64,000 nucleotides of DNA from Arthrobacter sp. 9AX (lineage in GTDB: Bacteria > Actinomycetota > Actinomycetes > Actinomycetales > Micrococcaceae), in contig NZ_LR733293.1 of the NCBI RefSeq assembly GCF_902506095.1, positions 124,001 through 188,000 on the forward strand. Reading direction: 5' to 3'. Shown here one piece after another: positions 30,713-40,445 of this stretch. A model generated the notes under the pieces. That model saw only the letters and a program-made list of their open reading frames with translations. It ran no database searches and had not been told where the DNA came from. The first letter of the stretch is position 1. Every line of letters starts with the position of its first letter. The translations under genes were made by a program, and so were the position numbers.

Positions 30713-33406
30713 ATGTCGTTAGTAGGCAGAAGCAAGGAACTTGACCGGATCCTGTCCGTGATCAGGGGTCCCAAGGAAGCAGCCCTCGCCGTCATGGGTT
30801 CACGCGGCATGGGAAAGTCGGCGCTGCTCAGCGAAATCCCCCGGCTGTCGGACTACCGGACGGTGTTCGTGCGTGCCAGCGTCGCGGAGTCCGATTGGCC
30901 CCTGTCCGGGCTGACCGCCCTCCTGAACGGCATGGACGATCCGGTCCTCAACCGGATCGGCGATGAACTGCTCCACGCTGCTTCCGGCGCCCTGGATGTG
31001 GCCGCCGTTTCCACCATGCTGCTCAACGGGCTGCATCAGCGGGCATCGTCCCGCACCATTGTGGTGATCGACGACGCCGATCAGCTGGACCCGAGCAGCC
31101 AGTCCGTCATCGGCTTCCTGGCCCGGCGCCTGGCCGGCACGGACCTCGCCGTGTTCGCCAGCCTTCGGGAAGATACCGCGGACAGCCCTTTCTCGAGCCT
31201 TCCGGTCCTCCAGCTGGGTGCACTGGGCTACAACGACACTGTCCGGGTGCTGGAGGCGATCCCCGCGCGCCAGGCCGCGGCAGCGGCAGTCCACGCAGTG
31301 GCCGCAGCGTCGCATGGGAACCCGCTTGCCGCCGTCGAACTCTACACCGCCCTGCTGGAACGCCAGGCCGAAGGGAAGTACGCCCTCCCGGTCCCGCTGC
31401 CGTCCAAAGGCAGCTTTGAAGCCGAATTCGCTGCTGCCCTGGGAGGGCTGACGCCCGCGGCGCGGCAGGCCCTTGACCTGCTGGCCCTCTCTTTCCGGAG
31501 CGACATCACCACCCTTGAGAAGATCCACGGTGACGTGTGGAGTGGTGTGGATGAACTCCTGGCCACGGGCCTGGTCAGCAGGTCGGGCCCCTACCTGGGG
31601 ATCAGGAACCAGCTGCTCCGCGGCTACGTCTTCACCGCCATGACCCCTACCGTGCGTACCGCCAGCCACCGTGCCCTGGCCGAGGCGGCCAAGGACTCGG
31701 ACTTATACGCCCGCCGGTGGCACCTGAGCTTCACGGCGCTGGAGCGGCAGACGCCGTTTGGCCTCCTCCGGTTCGCGGTTGAGCTCATCAGGGCGGGGGA
31801 AGTGGCCTTCGCCGTCGAGTACATCGAGCGTGCCCTGACCATCAATCCGTGGGAGGCGGAAACGGCCGCGCGCCTGACCACTGTTGCGGAGCTGCTGCTC
31901 AACCGCGGCGAGTTCATCTACGCCCGGCGCTACCTGGATTGGGCCCGGCGGGTGACGCGCAATCCTGCGCTGATTCTCCGGCTGACCGGCTTGTCCTTTG
32001 AAATCGAGTTCATCCAGGGGGCTGCGGTGCGGTCCAGCATGGTGCTGCGCCTGGTGAAGGAATTCGGCCAGCATGACCCGGCGTACTCGGCCAAGCTGCT
32101 GGCCGTCGGTGCGCTGTACTTCGCCGAGCGCTGGGAGCTGAAGGATGCCGCCGCACTTCTCCGCTACGCGGCGGAGTTCCAGGGCTCGGCCTCCGCTGAA
32201 TGCCTTGCCGTGGGGGACAGGGCCAGGCTGCTGATCGAAGCGATCGGCGGAAACTCCGAAAACCTCAAGCGGAAGAACGAGCAGTCGGGGAACAACTGGG
32301 TGGCCGGACTCCTGGTCCATGGCCGTGCGCTGAGCTACGCCGAACATTACGGCCTCGCCCAGGAGGCGTTCGCCATGGTGCAGAACTCCGCAGAGCCCAG
32401 CCACATCAACTGGCGTGAAACCGCGGTCTTCCTCACCGTGGACAACGAGATCCGGGCCGGGAACGTCCGCACTGCAGTGAAGCTCATCGAAGACCTGGAA
32501 CTCCACGAACCGGAACTGAAGTACCACCGCGGGATGCGGTACGTCTTCCGGGTGTGGCGGGCACATGCCCTCGGTGATGACGCCTTGGCACGGGCCTATG
32601 CAGCGGACGCCCAGCACTTCTCCGGGGCGGAAAGCCACCCATCCATCACCGCGCAGCTCGCCGCCATCCAGGGCCACTTTGAACTGATGCGCGGCAACCT
32701 CGCCGAGTCGCTGGCCCAACTCTCCAGGGCGGCAGAGCTGGGCCTGGAATTCGGCAACCCCGCGCTGCTCCGGTGCGAGGCAGACCTCGTGGAAGTCCTC
32801 GTGCGGCTGGGCCGCCACCGCGAAGCCACCCAGGCCCTCTACCGGTTGGAAACCCGCTCCGTGGGGCTCCGGTCACCCTGGCTGATGGCAGTTGCAGCCC
32901 GGAGCCGGGCCATGCTTGCCGACGGAGACCAGTCACTTCAGCTTTTCTGCCAGGCGCTCGAGACCCGGAACGGCCATGACTCCGTGCTGGAACGGGCCCG
33001 CACGCTGCTCTGCTACGCGGAGCGACTCGGTGCGTTCGGCCGGGTGCGGGAGGCCCGCGATGCGATGCTCCGCGCCAAGGTCATGTTCGACGAGGCCGGA
33101 GCGGATGCCTGGACCCAGCACGTCGACTCGCTGCTGCTGGATGAACGGGTGGAACCGGCACGGCCCAAGGGCAACCCCGCCATGCTGATGCTCGCCGACC
33201 ATGAAAGGTCGCTGGCACAGATGGTGGCCCGGGGCATGCGAAACAAGGAGATCGCGGCCACGCTCTACGTGTCCGTCCGGACCGTCGAAGTACGCCTCAC
33301 CGCGATCTACCGCAAGCTCGGTGTGGAGTCGCGGGCCCAGCTCACGGCACTTGCGGCCGGCAAAGACAACACGGCCCGCGAGCCGTACGTGCTGCCGGCC
33401 ATTTAG
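30713..33406 (+). CDS. Large LuxR-type ATPase transcriptional regulator
   Basis: An 897-residue STAND-type regulator, like MalT/LAL proteins. N-terminal AAA-like ATPase: Walker A GSRGMGKSALL with K35, Walker B RTIVVIDDADQLD, and the winged-helix region after LTPAARQALDLLA. The middle, about 330-820, is helical with TPR-like repeats that would sense a ligand or partner. The C-terminal LuxR HTH reads LAQMVARGMRNKEIAATLYVSVRTVEVRLTAIYRKLGV (core NKEIAATLYVSVRTVEVRL). It lies 154 bases upstream of the polysaccharide operon and most likely controls it. ATG at 30713 has a GGGGA site; 30698 is an alternative. Confidence 0.86.
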   Translation: MSLVGRSKELDRILSVIRGPKEAALAVMGSRGMGKSALLSEIPRLSDYRTVFVRASVAESDWPLSGLTALLNGMDDPVLNRIGDELLHAASGALDVAAVSTMLLNGLHQRASSRTIVVIDDADQLDPSSQSVIGFLARRLAGTDLAVFASLREDTADSPFSSLPVLQLGALGYNDTVRVLEAIPARQAAAAAVHAVAAASHGNPLAAVELYTALLERQAEGKYALPVPLPSKGSFEAEFAAALGGLTPAARQALDLLALSFRSDITTLEKIHGDVWSGVDELLATGLVSRSGPYLGIRNQLLRGYVFTAMTPTVRTASHRALAEAAKDSDLYARRWHLSFTALERQTPFGLLRFAVELIRAGEVAFAVEYIERALTINPWEAETAARLTTVAELLLNRGEFIYARRYLDWARRVTRNPALILRLTGLSFEIEFIQGAAVRSSMVLRLVKEFGQHDPAYSAKLLAVGALYFAERWELKDAAALLRYAAEFQGSASAECLAVGDRARLLIEAIGGNSENLKRKNEQSGNNWVAGLLVHGRALSYAEHYGLAQEAFAMVQNSAEPSHINWRETAVFLTVDNEIRAGNVRTAVKLIEDLELHEPELKYHRGMRYVFRVWRAHALGDDALARAYAADAQHFSGAESHPSITAQLAAIQGHFELMRGNLAESLAQLSRAAELGLEFGNPALLRCEADLVEVLVRLGRHREATQALYRLETRSVGLRSPWLMAVAARSRAMLADGDQSLQLFCQALETRNGHDSVLERARTLLCYAERLGAFGRVREARDAMLRAKVMFDEAGADAWTQHVDSLLLDERVEPARPKGNPAMLMLADHERSLAQMVARGMRNKEIAATLYVSVRTVEVRLTAIYRKLGVESRAQLTALAAGKDNTAREPYVLPAI

Positions 33407-33560
33407 GCCCGGTTTCCGGCTTTTGCAGGTACCCGCATTTTCCACACTGAACCGCCCGAGCATCCACAAACGCCCTTCCATTCCCCTCCACGGCAGCATT
33501 TCCGAAGCTAATTTTGCTTCACGGCCAGAACACAGGCGGACACGCCGGGAAGGGGACACC

Positions 33561-35201
33561 ATGGCAGAAATACCAGTGGCCAGAACCCGGGGCACTGCCT
33601 TCGACTGGCCCGTTGCACCTGCTGCTGCACAGCGGATGTCAACAGCGCCGTTGGCGGCGGCGGAAACCGCAGGAACCCGGTTCCTGCTGCCGCCGACGGG
33701 CGCTTCAACAGCGGCACCATTGCTGCCCTCAGCGCCAGGGCGTGCCAGTGCACCACAGGAACCCTTTGTCCCGGCACGCAAAGCCGCAGCCTCGTGGCTC
33801 GCCAGGCACATCAACTTCCTCCGCACCACCGACTCACTCCTGGTCCTGGCGGCCGTGTTTGCCGGTTACCAGCTCTCCAACATCGGGGTCCTTTCCAGAG
33901 GTCCCGGCGACGGCGGCACACTGGCTACCGCTGCCGCCGTCGCCCTCTTGTGGCCTTCTGCCCTGGAGATCTACCGCACCCGCGACGCGAAGGTCCTGGG
34001 CGTGGGGGCCGACGAATTCAAGCGCGTTGCCTCTGCAAGCCTCCGGATCTTCGGGCTGCTGGCCATCGCCGCAGTGGTTTTCTCCGTCCACGGCGCCGCC
34101 GCCTTCGTCACCGTGTCCCTGCCGCTGGGACTCGCGTCCCTGACGGCGAACCGCTGGATCTTCCGACGGCGGCTCACGGCTGAGAAGGCGAAAGGCCGCC
34201 ACCTCTCGCGCGCCGTGGTGGTGGGTGACCCCGAAGACGTCCGGTACGTAGTCCAGCAGGTGGCCAAAAAATCCGGTCCCGTCTACAAAATCCTCGGAGT
34301 CTGCCTCCCGGGAGCGCGCCGCGGCACCAGCCTCCGGGTGGACAACACCTACGTGCCGGTCCTGTCCTCCACGGACGACATTGCGCGGACGGTCCGCCTG
34401 GTGGAAGCCGACTCGGTGATTGTGGCCGGACCGCTTCCCGGGGGCAACAGGTTCATCCGTGAACTGGGCTGGAAACTCGAGGAGTGCTCCGCCGGGATGG
34501 TGCTGGCAGCGACGCTGACCAACGTGGCCGGGCCCCGCATCCACTGGCGGCCGGTGGAGGGCCTGCCCCTGATGCATGTGGACATTCCGCAGTACAGCGG
34601 TGCCAAGCATGTGCTCAAGCGGGTGATGGATGTGGCGGCGGCACTGACTGCCCTCCTGGTGTTGTCACCGGTGCTGCTGGTCCTCGCCCTGACCGTCCGG
34701 CTGGACAGTCCCGGGCCCGTGTTCTTCCGGCAGGACCGGATCGGCAAGGGCGGCAGTGTCTTCGGAATGTTCAAGTTCCGGTCCATGGTGGTGGATGCCG
34801 AAGCCCGCCTGGCCGAACTGAACGCACAGAACCAGGGCGCCGGCGTCCTCTTCAAGATGCGCGACGACCCGAGGGTGACGCGCTGCGGACGCTGGATGCG
34901 CAAATACTCACTCGACGAGCTCCCGCAGCTCTGGAACGTGGTGCTGGGCCACATGAGCATGGTGGGTCCGCGGCCGCCGCTGGACCGCGAAGTGAGCGCT
35001 TATGAGCGCCACACCCACCGCCGGCTGCTGATCAAGCCCGGAATCACCGGGCTCTGGCAGATCAACGGCCGCTCCGACCTCTCGTGGGATGAAGCCGTCC
35101 GGCTGGATCTCTACTACGTCGAAAACTGGTCCATCGCCGGCGACCTGCTGATCCTGTGGCGGACCTTCCGCGCAGTTATCCGGCCGTCCGGCGCCTACTG
35201 A
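33561..35201 (+). CDS. Polyprenyl-phosphate sugar-1-phosphate transferase (WcaJ/CpsE-like)
   Basis: First enzyme of polysaccharide assembly: transfers a hexose-1-phosphate from a nucleotide sugar to undecaprenyl phosphate at the membrane. A roughly 75-residue Ala/Pro-rich cytoplasmic start is followed by four helices (about 88-200), a Rossmann-like CoA_binding_3 domain, a fifth helix (VMDVAAALTALLVLSPVLLV) and the bacterial sugar transferase domain: FFRQDRIGKGG, FKFRSMVVDAE, RKYSLDELPQLWNV, MSMVGPRPPL and KPGITGLWQINGRSDL. Start 33561 has GAAGGGGA upstream. It opens the long operon that runs to 49897. Confidence 0.92.
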   Translation: MAEIPVARTRGTAFDWPVAPAAAQRMSTAPLAAAETAGTRFLLPPTGASTAAPLLPSAPGRASAPQEPFVPARKAAASWLARHINFLRTTDSLLVLAAVFAGYQLSNIGVLSRGPGDGGTLATAAAVALLWPSALEIYRTRDAKVLGVGADEFKRVASASLRIFGLLAIAAVVFSVHGAAAFVTVSLPLGLASLTANRWIFRRRLTAEKAKGRHLSRAVVVGDPEDVRYVVQQVAKKSGPVYKILGVCLPGARRGTSLRVDNTYVPVLSSTDDIARTVRLVEADSVIVAGPLPGGNRFIRELGWKLEECSAGMVLAATLTNVAGPRIHWRPVEGLPLMHVDIPQYSGAKHVLKRVMDVAAALTALLVLSPVLLVLALTVRLDSPGPVFFRQDRIGKGGSVFGMFKFRSMVVDAEARLAELNAQNQGAGVLFKMRDDPRVTRCGRWMRKYSLDELPQLWNVVLGHMSMVGPRPPLDREVSAYERHTHRRLLIKPGITGLWQINGRSDLSWDEAVRLDLYYVENWSIAGDLLILWRTFRAVIRPSGAY

Positions 35202-35225
35202 CAACCGCTCGGGAAAGAAAGTGAC

Positions 35226-36356
35226 ATGAGGACATTCCCCAATCCCTTCCACGCCGCCACCCACCGGCAGCAGACCCCCACACTCAAGATCGCCGTCGTC
35301 GGAGCCGGATACTGGGGCCCGAACCTGGCCCGCAACCTGCAGGCGAGCCCCGACTGGGAACTAATGGCCATCTGCGACCTGGATATCGAACGGGCGCGCA
35401 AGCTGGCAGCCACGCTGGGGGACATTCCGGTGGTGGAATCCCTGGACGAGCTGCTGGACACGTTCGCCGTGGATGCCGTGGCCATCGCGACCCCTGCCCG
35501 CACCCATCACGGGACGGTGATGACGGCGCTGAGCGCCGGGAAACACGTTCTGGTGGAAAAGCCGCTGGCGGACAGCCGGGCGCACGGGCTGGAAATGGTG
35601 GCCGAAGCGCAGGCACGGGGGCTGGTGCTGATGGCGGACCACACCTATTGCTACACGCCGGCAGTCCTGAAGATGCAGGAACTGGTGCAGGCGGGCTCGC
35701 TGGGAGAGATCCTGTTTGTGGATTCCACCCGGATCAACCTGGGCCTGGTCCAGCCTGATGTGGATGTGTTTTGGGATCTGGCCCCGCATGACCTGTCCAT
35801 CCTGGATTTTGTCCTCCCCGGCGGCCTGAACCCGGCCGAAGTCTCGGCTTTCGGTGCGGACCCGCTGGGAACCGGGCGGGACTGCGTGGGGCACCTGAAC
35901 TTCCGGCTCCCCAATGATGCCACCGCCCACGTGCACGTGAACTGGCTCAGCCCCACCAAGATCCGGCAGATGGTGATTGGCGGCTCGCTGCGGACCCTCG
36001 TGTGGGACGACCTGAATCCGCAGCAGCGGCTCAGCGTGTACGACCGGGGCGTCAGCCTGGACCGGCAACCGCAGTCGGCCGGGGAGAAGGCATCGAACGC
36101 TGTGTCCTATCGGCTCGGGGACACCTGGTCGCCGGCCTTGCCCGAGCGGGAAGCGCTGGGGCAGGTGGTGGCGGAACTGGCCTTCTGCATCCGCAACGGC
36201 CAGGAGGCGCGGACCGGCGGTGAATCGGGCCTCCGCGTCCTGTCCGTCCTTGAAGCGGTGAGCCGGAGCCTGAGTCTTGACGGGCAAGCCTCCCCTGTGG
36301 AAGGTACCGGCGCGGCGGAAGCAGCATCCGGCGTCGAACTCGAGGGTGTCCGGTGA
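35226..36356 (+). CDS. Gfo/Idh/MocA-family sugar dehydrogenase
   Basis: NAD(P)-dependent oxidoreductase of 376 residues. Rossmann start KIAVVGAGYWGPNLARNLQ, the family motif VEKPLADS with the conserved lysine, and the C-terminal beta-sheet domain (EILFVDSTRINLGLVQPDVDVFWDLAPHDLSIL) are clear. Members near aminotransferases, such as WlbA/WbpB, oxidise C3 of UDP-GlcNAc-uronate to prepare for amination; here no UDP-sugar 6-dehydrogenase is in view, so the exact sugar is open. Second gene of the operon; its stop overlaps the next start (GTGA). Confidence 0.9.
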   Translation: MRTFPNPFHAATHRQQTPTLKIAVVGAGYWGPNLARNLQASPDWELMAICDLDIERARKLAATLGDIPVVESLDELLDTFAVDAVAIATPARTHHGTVMTALSAGKHVLVEKPLADSRAHGLEMVAEAQARGLVLMADHTYCYTPAVLKMQELVQAGSLGEILFVDSTRINLGLVQPDVDVFWDLAPHDLSILDFVLPGGLNPAEVSAFGADPLGTGRDCVGHLNFRLPNDATAHVHVNWLSPTKIRQMVIGGSLRTLVWDDLNPQQRLSVYDRGVSLDRQPQSAGEKASNAVSYRLGDTWSPALPEREALGQVVAELAFCIRNGQEARTGGESGLRVLSVLEAVSRSLSLDGQASPVEGTGAAEAASGVELEGVR

Positions 36357-37348
36357 GCAGGCTGGAAGGGGCCACCGTCCTGGTGACGGGCGGTGCGGGA
36401 ACCATCGGTTCCACCTTGGTGGATGCGCTGCTGGAAGCGGGCGTGGGCCGCATCGACGTACTGGACAACCTGGTCCGCGGACGGCTGGACAACCTGGCGG
36501 GAGCGCAGGCCAGTGGCCGGGTGGAGCTGGTACGCGGCGACGTCGGGGACCGCGACCTGGTCCACGACCTCACCAAAGGCAAGGACCTGGTGTTCCACCA
36601 GGCCGCCATCCGGATCACGCAGTGCGCGGAGGAACCGCGGCTGGCGCTGGAGGTCATGGTGGACGGGACGTTCAACATCCTCGAGGCGGCCGCCGGTCAC
36701 AAGGTGGACAAGCTGGTGGCCGCGTCGAGCGCCTCCGTCTACGGCATGGCCGAAGAATTCCCCACCGGCGAACGCCATCACCACGCCAACAATGACACCT
36801 TTTACGGCGCCGCCAAGTCCTTCAACGAGGGGATGGCCCGGAGCTTCCACGCGATGACGGGCCTGGATTACGTCATGCTCCGGTACTTCAACGTTTACGG
36901 CCCTCGGATGGACGTCCACGGTTTGTACACCGAGGTGCTGGTGCGCTGGATGGAGCGGATCTTGGACGGCCGGCCCCCGCTGATCTTCGGGGACGGGCTG
37001 CAGACGATGGACTTTGTTTACACGGCCGACGCGGCGCGCGCGAATGTCCTTGCCGCCGCAAGTGACACCACCGACGGTATCTACAACATTGCCAGCGGCA
37101 CGGAAACCAGCCTGCTGGAGATGGCGGAGGCGCTGCTGCGGGTTATGGGCTCGGACCTGGCGGTGGAGCACGGGCCGGCGCGGCAGGTCAACGGAGTGGT
37201 CCGGCGCCTGGCGGACACCTCCGCGGCCGCACGCGACCTGGGATTCAAGGCCGAAGTGGAACTCGAAGAAGGACTGCGCGAGCTCGTCACGTGGTGGAAG
37301 CCGCTGCGGGACGAGATTGCCGCGACCAGGAAAGTCGATGCCAAATGA
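36353..37348 (+). CDS. NAD-dependent epimerase/dehydratase (extended SDR)
   Basis: Sugar-nucleotide epimerase or dehydratase of 331 residues. The cofactor loop TGGAGTIG is at residues 12-19; the catalytic pattern is AASSASVYG followed by YGAAK, and GDGLQTMDFVYTADAARANVLAA is the usual substrate-domain block. It is most like UDP-GlcNAc/Glc 4-epimerases (WbpP/GalE type) but a dehydratase role cannot be ruled out. Start GTG at 36353 overlaps the previous stop by four bases, and its own stop overlaps the aminotransferase start, so translation is coupled in series. Confidence 0.88.
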   Translation: MSRLEGATVLVTGGAGTIGSTLVDALLEAGVGRIDVLDNLVRGRLDNLAGAQASGRVELVRGDVGDRDLVHDLTKGKDLVFHQAAIRITQCAEEPRLALEVMVDGTFNILEAAAGHKVDKLVAASSASVYGMAEEFPTGERHHHANNDTFYGAAKSFNEGMARSFHAMTGLDYVMLRYFNVYGPRMDVHGLYTEVLVRWMERILDGRPPLIFGDGLQTMDFVYTADAARANVLAAASDTTDGIYNIASGTETSLLEMAEALLRVMGSDLAVEHGPARQVNGVVRRLADTSAAARDLGFKAEVELEEGLRELVTWWKPLRDEIAATRKVDAK

Positions 37349-38511
37349 GTGCGGAAGCGGTCCTTGCCCGGATCAATGTGATGAAGCCGTGGCTGGGGGA
37401 AGAAGAGGCTCGGGCTCTGGCTGAAGTGGTTGCTTCCGGCTGGGTGGCGCAGGGGCCCAAAGTCAAGGAATTCGAGGCGGCCTTCGCTGCCGCGCAGGGC
37501 GTGCGGCACGCCGTCGCAACCTCCAACTGCACCACTGCGCTGCACTTGGCGCTGGTGGTGGCGGGGATCGGCCCGGGCGATGACGTGGTGGTGCCGTCGC
37601 TGTCGTTTATTGCGACGGCGAACGCTGTCACCTATGTGGGGGCCCGCCCCGTATTCTGCGACGTTGACCCCGCGACGGGGAACGTGACCGCCGAGACCAT
37701 TCATTCCGCCCTGACCCTTGATACCCGGGCGGTGATTGTGGTTGACCAGGGCGGCGTGCCGCTGGACCTGGACCCGATCCGCGAACTGTGTAACCGGCAT
37801 GAGATCACCATCATCGAGGACGCCGCCTGTGCCGTGGGCTCCACCTACAAGGGACGGCCGGTGGGCACTGCAGCGGATGTTGCGGTGTGGTCCTTCCATC
37901 CGCGCAAGATCCTCACCACCGGTGAGGGCGGCATGCTCACCACCAACCGCGCCGATTGGGCAGCCCGGGCCCGGACGCTCCGCGAGCATTCCATGAGCGT
38001 ATCCGCCACGGACCGGCACGGATCAGTGCTGGCCCCGCCCGAGGTTTATACCGAGGTGGGGTTCAACTACCGGATGACCGACCTGCAGGCCGCCGTCGGA
38101 CTTGTCCAACTGGGGCGGCTGCCCGAGGTGGTGCAGCGCCGTCGGGACATTGCGGCCCGGTATGTTGCCGGACTCGCCGGCCTGCGCGGGTTGCGGCTGG
38201 TGGCCGACCCGCCGTACGGGACCAGCAACTTCCAGTCGTTGTGGCTGGAGGTCCTGCCCGGCTTCCGTACCACTCGGGAAGGCCTGCTGGCCCGCCTGGC
38301 GGAGGCCGGCATCTCGGCCCGCCGGGGCATCATGGCTGCGCATCGCCAGCCGGCGTACCGCTGGCGGGACACCGGCAAATCACTGCTGCAGCACACGGAA
38401 CGGCTCAACGACAGGACCCTGATCCTGCCGGTTTTCCACGAACTCGACGACGAAAGCCTCAGCCGGATCATCGGCACCATCCGCGATGCCGCCACAGGGG
38501 CGGCCTCGTGA
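37345..38511 (+). CDS. DegT/DnrJ/EryC1-family sugar aminotransferase (ArnB/PglE-like)
   Basis: PLP enzyme that aminates a keto-sugar nucleotide, 388 residues. KPWLGEEEARALAEVVASGWVAQGPKVKEFE is the ArnB/PseC/PglE-like opening (block ASGWVAQGPKVKEFE), TSNCTTALHLAL holds PLP-phosphate contacts, VPSLSFIATANAV and IIEDAACAVGS follow, and the PLP lysine is in SFHPRKILTTGEGG. The next gene encodes a NeuD/PglD-like acyltransferase, matching the 4-amination then acetylation order of bacillosamine-type sugars. ATG overlaps the epimerase stop. Confidence 0.9.
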   Translation: MSAEAVLARINVMKPWLGEEEARALAEVVASGWVAQGPKVKEFEAAFAAAQGVRHAVATSNCTTALHLALVVAGIGPGDDVVVPSLSFIATANAVTYVGARPVFCDVDPATGNVTAETIHSALTLDTRAVIVVDQGGVPLDLDPIRELCNRHEITIIEDAACAVGSTYKGRPVGTAADVAVWSFHPRKILTTGEGGMLTTNRADWAARARTLREHSMSVSATDRHGSVLAPPEVYTEVGFNYRMTDLQAAVGLVQLGRLPEVVQRRRDIAARYVAGLAGLRGLRLVADPPYGTSNFQSLWLEVLPGFRTTREGLLARLAEAGISARRGIMAAHRQPAYRWRDTGKSLLQHTERLNDRTLILPVFHELDDESLSRIIGTIRDAATGAAS

Positions 38512-39167
38512 GCGAGCTGATCCTGATCGCGGCCAGCGGCCTGGCCCGGGAAGTCCTGGCGATGGTGCGGGCCAGCGGGCAGTACGACGTGGTGGGCCTG
38601 CTGGACGACGACAAGGAGATGGCGGGGGTGACCGTGGACGGCGCCCCCGTGCTGGGGACCATTGACGACGCCGGGAAGTACACGCACGCGCTGATCCTGG
38701 TCTGCATCGGCTCGGGAAGGTCCCGGGAGGCGGTGGTGGAGCGGCTCACCGGGATGGGGCTCAACGAGGCCCGGTATGCCACCGCCATCGACCCGTCGGT
38801 GCACTACCCGGAGGGGTGCCGGATCGGCCGGGGCAGCATCCTGCTGCGCAACGTCACCATGACGGCGTCGGTCACCCTGGGGTCCCACGTGGTGGCCATG
38901 CCCTCCGTGACCTTCACGCATGACGACGACGTGGCGGACTTTGCCACGTTCGCTGCGGGGGTGTCCCTGGGCGGCGGAGTCCGGATCGGCCGGGCGGCAT
39001 ACCTTGGCATGAACGCGAGTGTCCGCGAGCGGACCTCCGTGGGCGCCTACGCGACGGTGGGCATGGGAGCCGCGGTGCTGAGCAACGTGCCCGACGGCGA
39101 GACCTGGGTTGGTGTTCCGGCCCACGAAATTGAACGGGAAAGTTTCCAGTTTGGGGGTGTGCGGTGA
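38508..39167 (+). CDS. NeuD/PglD-like sugar O/N-acyltransferase
   Basis: A 219-residue acyltransferase. The N-terminal Rossmann-like PglD domain starts LILIAASGLAREVLAMVRAS and includes VVGLLDDDKEMAG; the rest is a left-handed beta-helix of hexapeptide repeats (GCRIGRGSILLRNVTMTASVTLGSH and GVRIGRAAYLGMNASVRERTSVGAYATVGMGA, in pieces of six). It would acetylate the amino group placed by the preceding aminotransferase using acetyl-CoA. The usual GHD-type catalytic histidine is TFTHDDD here. Start GTG overlaps the upstream stop (GTGA) and the next start does likewise. Confidence 0.87.
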   Translation: MSELILIAASGLAREVLAMVRASGQYDVVGLLDDDKEMAGVTVDGAPVLGTIDDAGKYTHALILVCIGSGRSREAVVERLTGMGLNEARYATAIDPSVHYPEGCRIGRGSILLRNVTMTASVTLGSHVVAMPSVTFTHDDDVADFATFAAGVSLGGGVRIGRAAYLGMNASVRERTSVGAYATVGMGAAVLSNVPDGETWVGVPAHEIERESFQFGGVR

Positions 39168-40444
39168 AGGCCGGGCTGCTGGGCGGGGATGCCTTTCGCA
39201 CTCCAGGGGTGGCCGCCGAAACGGCGGCGGAAGCCGTACGCAGCCGTTTGAGAATACTGGTGTACCCCCATGAACTCGCGATGGGCGGCAGCCAGATTAA
39301 TGCCCTCGAACTGGCTGGGGCTGTGCGCGACGTTGGACATGACGTTTTTGTCTTCGCAACCAAGGGTGTCCTGCTGGACAAAGTGCAGGAACTGAACCTT
39401 CCCTACATTGAGGCTCCGCAGAGCCGGTTCGCAGTCGATCCTGCAACCACCCGGAAGCTGACCGCAACCGTACGGGAGTTGGGCATTGACCTCGTCCATC
39501 CCTACGAATGGACCGCGATCCTCAACACCACCTTTGGTCCTGGCCTGTCCACCGGGACCAATGTTGTTATGACGGTGCTGTCGATGGATGTTCCGGACTT
39601 CCTGCCGCGACACCTTCCCCTGATCGTGGGCACCCCCGCGCTGGCGGACATGGAAGCCCGCCGCCGGGGAAACATCCACGTGGTGGAGCCACCCATCGAC
39701 ACCATCTTTAACAAACCGAGGGGAATCGCTGCCTCACGGCAGGAGCTTGGGGTCAACGAGAAGACCTGCGTGATCAGCATTGTCGGACGATTGACCACGG
39801 ATTTGGGAAAGCTCGGGGGCGTGTTGGCGGCAATCAACGTCGTAGACAGGCTTCTGGCGCACTGCGACGTCACCCTTGTGATTGCGGGTGACGGAGAAGG
39901 GTATTCGCAGGTCAGGGAACTGGCTGGCCGCGTTAACAGCAGCCATGGCCGGGAAGTAATCCGGGTATTGGGCAACGTCCTGGATCCGCGGGCAATCTAC
40001 GATGCAGCAGACATCGTCCTTGGCATGGGAAGTTCCGCCCTGCGTGGCATGGCCCATGCCAAGCCGCTTATTGTTCAGGGCCGCTCGGGATTCTGGCTGA
40101 CATCCAGCCCGGAAACCGAAGAGCAGTTCCTGCGGGGCGGATGGTTCGGGGCGGCCGGCGAAGGGGAAGCCGAACTCGAGGAGGCGCTCACAAGCCTGGT
40201 CTCGAACCCGTCTCGCCGGGAACTTTTGGGCGCCTACGGCAGGGCCTTGGTCGAAGACCGCTTCAGCCTTGGCAGTGCGGCCGAACGCCTTCTTTCGATC
40301 TATCATGCGCAGCTCTCGACGCCAACCAGGGCCACTGCCCTCGCCACTTCGCTTGCCCGCACCGGGATAGAGACCGCCAAATTCCGGCTTGTCATGAAGC
40401 TGCTGGAGAATACGCGCGCCAAGCACCCGGCAGGCGGAAGCTGA
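39164..40444 (+). CDS. Glycosyltransferase, GT4-like (GT-B fold)
   Basis: A 426-residue retaining-type GT-B glycosyltransferase. The N-terminal domain contains LRILVYPHELAMGGSQINALELAGAV, where GGSQ is the glycine-rich loop typical of GT4. The C-terminal domain has VISIVGRLTTDLGKLGG, VIAGDGEGYSQVRELAG and the region IVLGMGSSALRGMAHAKPLIV, in which the usual ExFG/E motif is replaced by SSALRGMA. Start is GTG overlapping the preceding stop. It adds a sugar to the lipid-linked repeat unit; sugar unknown. Confidence 0.84.
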   Translation: MKAGLLGGDAFRTPGVAAETAAEAVRSRLRILVYPHELAMGGSQINALELAGAVRDVGHDVFVFATKGVLLDKVQELNLPYIEAPQSRFAVDPATTRKLTATVRELGIDLVHPYEWTAILNTTFGPGLSTGTNVVMTVLSMDVPDFLPRHLPLIVGTPALADMEARRRGNIHVVEPPIDTIFNKPRGIAASRQELGVNEKTCVISIVGRLTTDLGKLGGVLAAINVVDRLLAHCDVTLVIAGDGEGYSQVRELAGRVNSSHGREVIRVLGNVLDPRAIYDAADIVLGMGSSALRGMAHAKPLIVQGRSGFWLTSSPETEEQFLRGGWFGAAGEGEAELEEALTSLVSNPSRRELLGAYGRALVEDRFSLGSAAERLLSIYHAQLSTPTRATALATSLARTGIETAKFRLVMKLLENTRAKHPAGGS

Positions 40445-40445
40445 C

